DNA of 64,000 nucleotides from Pacificimonas aurantium. GTDB lineage: Bacteria > Pseudomonadota > Alphaproteobacteria > Sphingomonadales > Sphingomonadaceae. Location of the stretch: assembly GCF_020092905.1 (NCBI RefSeq), contig NZ_JAGSGB010000003.1, positions 124,001 through 188,000 on the forward strand, read 5' to 3'. Of this stretch, positions 9,856 to 16,641 are shown piece after piece. The notes beneath the pieces are model-generated. The model had not been told where the DNA came from and searched no databases. It saw only the letters and a list, made by a program, of their open reading frames with translations. Position 1 is the stretch's first letter; each line of letters starts with the position of its first letter. The translations under genes and the position numbers were made by a program.

Positions 9856-10941
9856 ATGCAGCCCATACGGTTCACCCCCGATGTCGAGCAAGTCGATCCC
9901 AACGAACAGCGGCTGACGCGCGAGATCGTCGAACAGATGAATGCGACGGCGCGCAACGCGTTCGAACGGCATCGGCACGCCCATCGCGATGCCCATGCGA
10001 AATCGCACGCGATCCTTAAGGGTAGCATGACCGTGCACGACGGTCTGTCGGCTGAGCTTGCGCAGGGCATCTTCGCTTCTCCGAAGACCTACGAGGTCGT
10101 CGCGCGGCTTTCGTCCGCGCCGGGCGATATCCATTCGGACGAGGTTCCGGCCCCGCGCGGTTTCGCGATCAAGGTGATCGGCGTTCCGGGTGACCGGCTT
10201 TCGCCCGACATCGGTGGCGAGAACCAGGATTTCCTGATGGTGAATTTCCCGGTGCTCGCCTTCGGCACGATCCCGAAATACAAGCAGATGCTGGGTCTGC
10301 TCGAAAAGAACGCGCATGCGCCCGATTTCTTCCAACGCCTCGTTGCCGGCGTGGCGCGCGGCGCGAAGGATGCGGTGGAAGCGGTGGGCAAGGTGCCGAG
10401 CGCGACGCTCGAGGGGTTGGCGCGCGACAACAATCATCCTCTCGGCGAAACCTATCATACGCAGGCCGCTGTCCGGTTCGGCGACCATGTCGCCAAACTG
10501 TCGCTCGCCCCGAAATCCCAATCCGTGCGCGATTTGACCGGTCGGGATCTCGAAGACGTCCAATATTCGACCATGCGCGACGTAATCGGCGATTTTTTCC
10601 GCGCGAACGGCACCGAATATGAATTGCGCGCGCAGCTCTGCACCGATCTCGAAACGATGCCGGTGGAAGATGCTGCCGTGTTGTGGGAAGAGGAAAAGTC
10701 TCCCCATCGTGCCATCGCCACGCTGCGCTTCGACAGCCAGGACCCCTACAGCCCGCCACGCCAAGTTTTCGGCGACGATGTGCTGTCGTTCAATCCATGG
10801 AACGGCGTCGAGGCGCATCGCCCGCTGGGCGGCATCATGCGCATTCGCCGCGCGGCCTACGAACGGTCCAGCACCTATCGTCACACTCAGAACGATCGCC
10901 CGCGCATAGAGCCGCAGGCCCTGTCCGACATTCCCGATTGA
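9856..10941 (+). CDS. Catalase-related haem protein
   Basis: A 361-aa protein of the small catalase-like family, shorter than typical catalases (about 480). Catalase-fold landmarks are the possible distal His block KSHAILKGSMTVHDGL, the PRGFAIKVIGVPGDR strand, QDFLMVNFPVLAF, and a C-terminal FNPWNGVEAHRPLGGIMRIRRAAYE region whose Tyr could be the proximal haem ligand. No signal peptide is seen. ATG 9856 follows CAGGAG; further upstream in-frame codons run into the TetR promoter. First gene of a four-gene operon with an unknown protein, a DyP peroxidase and a thioesterase. Members of this family can act as catalases, peroxidases or hydroperoxide-rearranging enzymes, so the reaction is open. 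Confidence 0.8.
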   Translation: MQPIRFTPDVEQVDPNEQRLTREIVEQMNATARNAFERHRHAHRDAHAKSHAILKGSMTVHDGLSAELAQGIFASPKTYEVVARLSSAPGDIHSDEVPAPRGFAIKVIGVPGDRLSPDIGGENQDFLMVNFPVLAFGTIPKYKQMLGLLEKNAHAPDFFQRLVAGVARGAKDAVEAVGKVPSATLEGLARDNNHPLGETYHTQAAVRFGDHVAKLSLAPKSQSVRDLTGRDLEDVQYSTMRDVIGDFFRANGTEYELRAQLCTDLETMPVEDAAVLWEEEKSPHRAIATLRFDSQDPYSPPRQVFGDDVLSFNPWNGVEAHRPLGGIMRIRRAAYERSSTYRHTQNDRPRIEPQALSDIPD

Positions 10942-10966
10942 CCACCAAGCGCAAAAGGAGCGCGCC

Positions 10967-11662
10967 ATGACCAAAAGCACCGATCCGCGTCTTGCCGATG
11001 AGAGCAAGCCCGAAGAAATCCGCCGCCGTGCGCGCGAGCTGGCAGAAGACCTGCCGCAGCTCGCGAAAATCGCGCTGGAAGCGATGATCCGCGACCACAA
11101 TCCCGATTACAAGGGTACCGCCAACAAGGCGGGGCGCGCGGGAATGCAGTCGGGCAATGTGTCCGAACTGACCGCCATCGCCAAGGTCAAGCCCGGCGGG
11201 GCGGACCGCCTGCGCCGCATCTTCGACCTCACCAACGGCAATATGGACGGCGCGCAGCGGGTGTCGACCTTGCACGATATGCGCTTCGTATTTTTCGACG
11301 ACGACACGCGCATCCTGTTCGCCACAACCTATGATGGCGACTGGGACACCTATATCAACGATTTCGCCACCAAGATTCCGGGGTTGATGGACCTGCTGTT
11401 CGCCAATGTCGAAGGCTGGCCGGGGATCGACAGCCCCAAGGTGAAGGACTTTATCGCCGATCACCAGATCGATGCATCGGGATGGTTTGTGGCCAATCCG
11501 CAAGTGACGGTTGTGGATACCCGCCGGTACCAGCGGATGGAGCACGCGCTGAATGACTTCCTCGAAAAATCCCGGGCGAATGCGGATATGGATCCCGTCA
11601 CGAGCAAGGCTCTCGACGAGCTGAGCACGGCCATCGCGCAACCCGAAGGCGTGGATTATTGA
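10967..11662 (+). CDS. Conserved protein of unknown function in peroxidase operon
   Basis: A 231-aa protein I cannot assign to a named family. The N-terminus is helical and charged; residues about 65-125 (LTAIAKVKPGGADRLRRIF, then MRFVFFDDDTRILFATTYDGDWDTYINDF) alternate strands and helices like a ferredoxin-like alpha/beta barrel domain. That is the fold class of DyP peroxidases and chlorite dismutases, but I see no obvious haem His. GLMDLLFANVEGWPG and a helical C-terminus follow. It lies 25 bp after the catalase-like gene, with AAGGAGCG as ribosome-binding site, and 1 bp before the DyP gene, so stoichiometric co-expression with DyP is likely. Confidence 0.75.
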   Translation: MTKSTDPRLADESKPEEIRRRARELAEDLPQLAKIALEAMIRDHNPDYKGTANKAGRAGMQSGNVSELTAIAKVKPGGADRLRRIFDLTNGNMDGAQRVSTLHDMRFVFFDDDTRILFATTYDGDWDTYINDFATKIPGLMDLLFANVEGWPGIDSPKVKDFIADHQIDASGWFVANPQVTVVDTRRYQRMEHALNDFLEKSRANADMDPVTSKALDELSTAIAQPEGVDY

Positions 11663-11663
11663 C

Positions 11664-13052
11664 ATGGGCATTCTGCAAGAACTTTCCGCCCGCTTCCGTC
11701 CGGACAAGGTCAAGCTCCAACTCAACGATATCCAGGCGCTGATCCTTCGATCCCGGCCCGAACCCTATGTCGGCATCCATTCGATGATCCATGTCGACGA
11801 GGCCGCCGGAGGGCGGGATCTTTTGCGCCGCCTGGCCGACCATATCCCCGCTGCATCGGGTTGGACGGACGAGCTGGACTCGTGGACCGGCGTCGCCATC
11901 AGCTATGACGGCTTGAAGGCGCTCGGGCTGCCCGAAACCTCGCTGGAGAGTTTTCCGCTGGCCTTCCAGCAAGGCATGGCCGCCCGCGCCGAGCAGCTAC
12001 GCGATTTCGGCGAAAACGCGCCCGAAACATGGGAGGATCCCTATCGCCCCGGCACTTGCCATATCGCATTGACCATTTATGCGCGCGACGACGATGCGCT
12101 CGACGACGTGCTGGCAAAGGCCGAGGCCGAACTGGAAAAATCCACCGGCATCACGCTGATCGGTACGCACCGTTTCGGTGCCGACGAGGACGCAAAGAAC
12201 CCCTTCGGCTTTCGCGACAGCATTTCGCAGCCGTTGGTCGACGGGAGCGGGGTCGACCCCTTGCCCGGTCAGGAGCGCGCGATCGCGCCTGGAGAATTCA
12301 TCCTGGGCGAGAACAGCGAGACCGGTAGCCCGCTCGCCATGCCGCAACCCGCACCGCTTGGGCGCAACGGGTCATACACCGTGCTGCGAAAATATCAGAG
12401 CCGCGTCGGCGCGTTTAACGACTTCCTGCGCGAGCAATCCGCCGACGAAGGAGAGCAGGATTATATAGCCGCGAAGATGTTCGGCCGGTGGCAGAGCGGT
12501 GCGCCATTGCCGTTAGCGCCGGACCGGGACGATCCGGAACTTGGCGCCGATTCCCGACGCAACAACGACTTCTCCTACGAAGACGATCATCGCGGCCTCG
12601 TCTGCCCGCACGCCGCGCATATGCGCCGCCTCAATCCGCGCGACAGCCAGCTTACGATCCTCAGCGATGTGAACATCCACCGCATCATCAGGCGCTCATC
12701 TACCTACGGTCCGAAATGGAGCCGCGACGTGACGTCGGAGTCCGATGCGCAGGAGGATCGCGGGCTGTTCTTCATTTTCATCAGCGCCAGGGCATTCGAT
12801 ACGATCGAATTTCTCCAGCAGGAATGGATCAACCGTGGCAACTTCGTCGACCTGGGCGAAGAACGGGATCCGATCGTCGGTCTGCACCAGACGCCCGGGA
12901 CTTTCACCATTCCCGAAACGCCGGTGCGCCGAAAAATCGATGGCGTGACCACCTTCAACCGGCTGCGCGGCGGAGAATACATGTTCATGCCCTCGCTCAC
13001 GGCCCTGCGCTGGATTGGCGACGGCGCATGGGACGAAGGCGCGAGCCCATGA
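11664..13052 (+). CDS. DyP-type peroxidase
   Basis: A 462-aa haem peroxidase of the dye-decolorising family. The GXXDG-type motif appears as GFRDS (about 182-186), keeping the catalytic distal Asp but replacing the last Gly with Ser. NGSYTVLRKYQ supplies the distal Arg region, and CPHAAHMRRLNPR carries the proximal haem His at about 319. RGLFFIFISA and GGEYMFMPS are the conserved C-terminal strands. There is no Tat or Sec signal, so it is cytoplasmic unless carried by a partner or encapsulin; no encapsulin gene is seen. The stop overlaps the start of the thioesterase gene. Confidence 0.92.
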   Translation: MGILQELSARFRPDKVKLQLNDIQALILRSRPEPYVGIHSMIHVDEAAGGRDLLRRLADHIPAASGWTDELDSWTGVAISYDGLKALGLPETSLESFPLAFQQGMAARAEQLRDFGENAPETWEDPYRPGTCHIALTIYARDDDALDDVLAKAEAELEKSTGITLIGTHRFGADEDAKNPFGFRDSISQPLVDGSGVDPLPGQERAIAPGEFILGENSETGSPLAMPQPAPLGRNGSYTVLRKYQSRVGAFNDFLREQSADEGEQDYIAAKMFGRWQSGAPLPLAPDRDDPELGADSRRNNDFSYEDDHRGLVCPHAAHMRRLNPRDSQLTILSDVNIHRIIRRSSTYGPKWSRDVTSESDAQEDRGLFFIFISARAFDTIEFLQQEWINRGNFVDLGEERDPIVGLHQTPGTFTIPETPVRRKIDGVTTFNRLRGGEYMFMPSLTALRWIGDGAWDEGASP

Positions 13053-13468
13053 ACCCACAGAGGGGGCAGGAGGGCGGTTCGGCTTTCGTCTATCCCATCA
13101 CGGTCGGCCCTGATGCGATCGACGAGCTCGATCACGTCAACAATGCGGTCTATCTGACCTGGGTGCAGCAGGCGATCACCGCCTATTGGGTCGCACATGC
13201 GCCGGCGGAGGAGGTCGCAAAGATCGCATGGATCGCCCTGCGCCACGACATCAGATATCGCAGCGAGGCGTTTCTCGGCGACCAGCTCGAGGCGAAAGTC
13301 CTCCTCAGGGGCTTTCGTGGGTCCCGCTCACAATTCGAAATACAGTTCAGCCGCGGCAGCGTGTCTGTCGCCGAAGTGGACACGACCCTGTGCTGCATCG
13401 ACCGAGAAACACGGCAGCTGCACCGCATCACGCACGAGTTGGCGAGGCATTTCGCCATTGTAGCTTAG
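13049..13468 (+). CDS. Hotdog-fold acyl-CoA thioesterase
   Basis: A 139-aa 4HBT-type thioesterase. The family signature is LDHVNNAVYLTWVQQA near residue 25, with the catalytic Asp and the following helix, then RHDIRYRSEAFLGDQLEAKV and C-terminal strands. ATG 13049 overlaps the DyP stop (ATGA). The stop codon TAG spans the junction with an IS element: TA comes from the duplicated target and G is the first base of the IS. Removing the IS and one TA restores TAA in the same place, so the insertion left the protein unchanged. Confidence 0.85.
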   Translation: MNPQRGQEGGSAFVYPITVGPDAIDELDHVNNAVYLTWVQQAITAYWVAHAPAEEVAKIAWIALRHDIRYRSEAFLGDQLEAKVLLRGFRGSRSQFEIQFSRGSVSVAEVDTTLCCIDRETRQLHRITHELARHFAIVA

Positions 13469-14315
13469 GCCCTGTTGACAAACTGATTGGTCCAGAGGCG
13501 GGCGGCGGCGATATGTATGAAGCCGAGATAGCTTGCTGAGGTTTTGTCGTATCGGGTTGCGAGGCGGCGCGAGCATTTGAGCTTGGCGAAGCACCGCTCA
13601 ATGCGGTTCCGCAGGGCGTAGGTGACGGTGTCGTGCGGGATCGGCTCTTTGCGATTGGCCTTGGCCGGGATCACTGGTGTTCCGCCACGCTCGGTGATCG
13701 TTGCCCCGATATGATCGCTGTCATAACCCCGGTCAGCCAGGAACACGCGAGCCGTCGGCAGGTCATCGTCGACCAGAGCATCGAAGCCTTTGAAGTCAGA
13801 TACTTCACCTCCCGTTACTTCCGCCCGGACAGGGAGGCCGTGAGCGTTGGTAATGAGGTGGATCTTGGACGTGAAGCCGCCTTTTGAACGGCCAAAACCC
13901 TGTCTTTGAGTCCCCCTTTTGCGCCCGCTGCCAAGTGGTGCGCGCGGATCACGGTGCTGTCGATCATCTGGACGCTGTCTGGCGCTGCGCCGCTATCGTT
14001 GAGGGCATCGAGCACCAGTTCCCAAAGTCCGGCCAGGGTCCAGCGCCGGAACTGGCGATACACGCTCGACCACTTGCCGAACTCTTCAGGCAGATCACGC
14101 CAGGCAGCACCGGTTCGAGCAATCCAGAAAATGCCATCGAGAACAAGGCGGTGGTTGGAGGCCGGGCGACCGCCTTGCCCCGGATCACTATCAAAAAGGG
14201 TTCAAAGAATGCCCACTCGGCATCCTCCATCAGCAACCGCGCCAAGATAACCTCCGCAAAAGCTATCTTGAATCACATCTCGCAGCGATTGTGAATCCAG
14301 TTTGTCAACAGGGCC
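13468..14315 (-). mobile_element. IS5-family (IS427-like) insertion sequence, 848 bp
   Basis: Terminal inverted repeats of 18 bp, GGCCCTGTTGACAAACTG at 13468-13485 and its inverse at 14298-14315, are perfect. The flanks show a 2-bp TA duplication (CTTA before, TAAC after), as in the IS427 group. The single cargo is a transposase on the minus strand. The element sits exactly in the stop codon of the thioesterase gene. Confidence 0.9.
13481..14245 (-). pseudogene. IS5-family transposase, reading frame broken twice
   Basis: The translated pieces are recognisably one IS427-type DDE transposase: MARLLMEDAEWAFFEPFL in the first frame; then LDGIFWIARTGAAWRDLPEE, VYRQFRRWTLAGLWEL and MIDSTVIRAHH (first catalytic Asp) in a second; then GFGRSKGGFTSKIHL, VFLADRGYDSD (second Asp) and ERCFAKLKCSRRLATRYDK in a third. 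Each join needs a -1 shift. IS427 relatives commonly make transposase by one programmed frameshift, and the later site (CTCAAAGACAG) could be that one; the earlier shift, near the RPPT codons, looks like a lesion. The element is therefore probably inactive. Confidence 0.72.
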
Positions 14316-14856
14316 TAACGCATACGGCTTCTTGCCCTTTTTCTCCGAGCCATTTGACAATCCCAACGCGAAGGCGCGAGAACTGTATAAGTTCTATTAT
14401 CGCAGCCTCACAACTATCCCCGTTCTAGCGAGGATACCGACCCGTTATCGTTGCATTTGTTATGCAATGCCTCGGCGCTGCCGACCAAGGCGGTCGCAAT
14501 AGGAGCGCACATTTGCAGCGATCCCTTGTGCTGAACCGACGCCCACTCTCGGGGGGGGCAGCACGCCGATCGCAAGGAGTGGTTGCTAAGGTGCGAAACT
14601 GCCATCTGGGCTGATGCTGACGACAGGCAGCTTTCGGAAAAGATTCAAGCGAGCTCAAATGGCCGACATTAAGGCGCAAAGCTGCCGTTCTTCAGCGCTC
14701 AATCGCCGCGCGGCTCTACCTCCATTCACTTGTCCTGAAAGGGCACGGGCAAAGATCTCGCTCTATCTAACGCCCACTCGCGTAAATCGTAATCTGGCGA
14801 GCACACCGTACCCCGCGAATTCGGGACCTATCTACCTAATATCATTGCGACATTAC
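14316..14856. other. Non-coding stretch right of the IS
   Basis: No frame here has recognisable protein similarity, a good ribosome-binding site and adequate length. Local composition is lower in GC than the surroundings. It separates the IS from the right 64-bp repeat and is probably decayed accessory DNA. The stretch 14921-15003 after the repeat also holds no gene. Confidence 0.5.
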
Positions 14857-14920
14857 GGTTTGGGCGAAAGTCACCCGTCTACGAGTTGAGCGGGTTTGCA
14901 CCGAACCGCTGGCAACTCAC
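14857..14920 (-). repeat. 64-bp inverted repeat, right copy
   Basis: Reverse complement of 7827-7890 with 57 of 64 matching positions; the central CAAACCCGCTCAACTCG and the terminal CGGGTGACTTTCGCCC are conserved exactly. It lies 84 bp beyond the 3' end of the integrase gene. The two copies bound an internal segment of about 7 kb. Confidence 0.8.
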
Positions 14921-15003
14921 TCTACGATAAGCATCTGTAACAGCCCGGTATTTCGTTGCACTCGCGCGGGTCGCAGAAGAGTTACGGATTTTGGCGCAAT
15001 CGG

Positions 15004-16233
15004 TCAGCGCTTCGCCGTTTTGATCGGCACCACCTCAGACCCTGCTCGAATCCTATCGAGGTAGTCGCTCCACCATTGCGCCATCTTCACGCGCTCCTTC
15101 CAATGGGCACCGCGATGATAGGCGGCGCGGACCTTGTCGCTATCGCCGTGGGCCAGGGCGCGCTCGATGGCGTCGGGATTCCACTTGCCGCTTTCGTTCA
15201 GCAAGGTGGAAGCCATCGCGCGGAAGCCGTGGGCGGTCATTTCATCGGTGGTGTAGCCGAGGCGGCGCAGGCCGGCGTTGATTGTGTTGTCACTCATCGG
15301 ACGCCTGCGGGTGCGGACGGACGGGAAGACATAGCCAGTGGGACCGGTCAACAGCTGGGCCTCCTGCAGTATCTTGATGGCCTGGCATGAGAGCGGGACG
15401 AGGTGGTCCTTGCGCATCTTTGTTTTGCTCGCCGGGATCGTCCACAACGCTTCGTCGAAGTCGAATTCGCTCCATTCTGCATGGCGGAGCTCACCCGGCC
15501 TGACGAACACATGTGGAGCGAGTTGCATTGCCAGCTTGGTGATCGGTTGGCCTTCGTAGCCATCGATTGCCCGAAGCAAATCCCCAGCCCCTTCAGGATC
15601 GAGAACCGCGCCGTAATGCGTGACGGTGGGGTTCCTAAGCGCGCCCCTCAAATCGCGTGTCGGATCGGATTTGAGGCGCGCTGTGGCGACCGCATAGCGG
15701 AAGACCGAACCTGCCAACTGCAAGGTTCTTTTCGCGCTTTCTAGCTTGCCCTTGCTTTCGATCCGGCGAACGGCAGTCAGTATGTCGGCGGGCTCGATGT
15801 CGGCAATTGGCAAATTGCCAATTGAGCTGTTGAGGACAGACAGGAGGTATTCGCAGCGCTTTGCAGTGGCGGGTGCCCAAGCTCGCGATCCGTCGTTCTT
15901 GCGCTTCTCGCAGAACTCGGCAGCCAGAGCAGCAAAGGTATTTTCCGCAACCAGCCTCGCACGGGCCTTCTCACGCTGCTTTTCGCGTGACGGGTCCTTG
16001 CCCTGCGCGATCTGCTCTCGCGCCGCATCGCGCCTTCTCCGAGCCTCAGCCAGCCCAACTTCGGGATAGGTTCCAAGGCCCAGCTTCTTCTCGCGCCCAT
16101 CGATGCGGTACTTCATTCGCCACAGTTTTCCGCCGCTTGGCTGCACCAAAAGAAAGAGGCCCGACGAGTCGCCCATTTTATAGGGTTTCGGACCGGCCTT
16201 AGCCTTGCGAATTGTCACCTCTGTTAGCGCCAT
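15004..16233 (-). CDS. P4-type tyrosine recombinase/integrase
   Basis: A 409-aa integrase with the N-terminal arm-binding DUF4102 domain (LTEVTIRKAKAGPKPYKMGDSSGLFLLV through RIDGREKKLGLGTYPEV), a SAM-like core-binding domain, and the C-terminal catalytic domain. Catalytic residues are visible: Arg in FVRPGELRHAEW, the Lys strand, HGFR (His-x-x-Arg) in MTAHGFRAMAS, and the nucleophile Tyr in VRAAYHRGAHW. Length is usual for the family. It reads away from the adjacent tRNA-Gly, the standard arrangement for elements integrating into tRNA 3' ends. The catalytic set is intact, so it may be active. Confidence 0.95.
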   Translation of the reverse strand: MALTEVTIRKAKAGPKPYKMGDSSGLFLLVQPSGGKLWRMKYRIDGREKKLGLGTYPEVGLAEARRRRDAAREQIAQGKDPSREKQREKARARLVAENTFAALAAEFCEKRKNDGSRAWAPATAKRCEYLLSVLNSSIGNLPIADIEPADILTAVRRIESKGKLESAKRTLQLAGSVFRYAVATARLKSDPTRDLRGALRNPTVTHYGAVLDPEGAGDLLRAIDGYEGQPITKLAMQLAPHVFVRPGELRHAEWSEFDFDEALWTIPASKTKMRKDHLVPLSCQAIKILQEAQLLTGPTGYVFPSVRTRRRPMSDNTINAGLRRLGYTTDEMTAHGFRAMASTLLNESGKWNPDAIERALAHGDSDKVRAAYHRGAHWKERVKMAQWWSDYLDRIRAGSEVVPIKTAKR

Positions 16234-16257
16234 GATTTCAGACCTTTACCCGACACG

Positions 16258-16322
16258 TGGCCCCCAGACTGGGGGCCACTCGAATTGGCGGAAATCTGCC
16301 TGGCCCCCAATGTGGCCCCCAA
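16258..16322. repeat. Right arm-type repeats, with a palindrome, between integrase and tRNA
   Basis: TGGCCCCCAG at 16258 faces its inverse CTGGGGGCCA at 16269 with one base between, making a near-perfect 21-bp palindrome just upstream of the integrase start. Two further direct copies, at 16301 and 16313, have the 12-bp spacing seen at the left end. The palindrome could also let integrase repress its own promoter. Confidence 0.6.
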
Positions 16323-16435
16323 ATCGGCGGGACTTGGCGAGACAAGACGGGTGAATGCAGGACATTAGAACGTCAAAAACCTTCGGATTTCCAAGGTTTT
16401 TATAGCGTTTCCAGGATGTTTTGGGAAGAGAGGGC

Positions 16436-16509
16436 TGGAGCGGGTGAAGGGAATCGAACCCCCGTCTTAAGCTTGGGAAGCTCCTGCTCTACCATTGAGC
16501 TACACCCGC
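16436..16509 (-). tRNA. tRNA-Gly (anticodon CCC)
   Basis: Read on the minus strand, a 7-bp acceptor stem GCGGGTG/CACCCGC, D arm GCTC-AATGGTA-GAGC, anticodon loop TTCCCAA and T arm GGGGG-TTCGATT-CCCTT form a full cloverleaf with discriminator T and an encoded CCA. The anticodon is CCC, so it decodes GGG glycine codons. The lowest anticodon-stem pair is G-A, which is unpaired. Its 3' end is the presumed attachment site of the neighbouring island. Confidence 0.95.
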
Positions 16510-16641
16510 ACCGGGAGCGCGCGGATATTCCGCTTTGAGGGCTTGGTCAAGCGGCGCCGTAAATTTGGCCCTGCCGCCATAGAAAAGGGGCCCGGCACAG
16601 CCGAGCCCCTTCGTCATCAGTGCCCAGATCGCGGGCCGCGC

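Larger units (their letters stand above)
7501..16439. mobile_element. Putative tRNA-Gly integrative island (about 8.9 kb)
   Basis: The region between nagZ and tRNA-Gly(CCC) has the anatomy of an integrated island. A P4-type integrase sits directly beside the tRNA 3' end. Paired GGCCCCCA motifs with 12-bp periodicity occur at both ends in the same orientation (7580-7601 and 16301-16322) and look like integrase arm sites. A degraded copy of the tRNA tail, TGGAGCGGTGAGGGGAA, occurs at 7505-7521 against TGGAGCGGGTGAAGGGAA at 16437-16454. Contents are accessory: truncated channel gene, TetR, a peroxidase operon, an IS and a MITE-like element. The imperfect left core makes the exact left boundary uncertain. 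Confidence 0.58.

Noticed and set aside
14316-14900. Short open frames right of the IS
   Set aside because: None has a ribosome-binding site, useful length or recognisable sequence.
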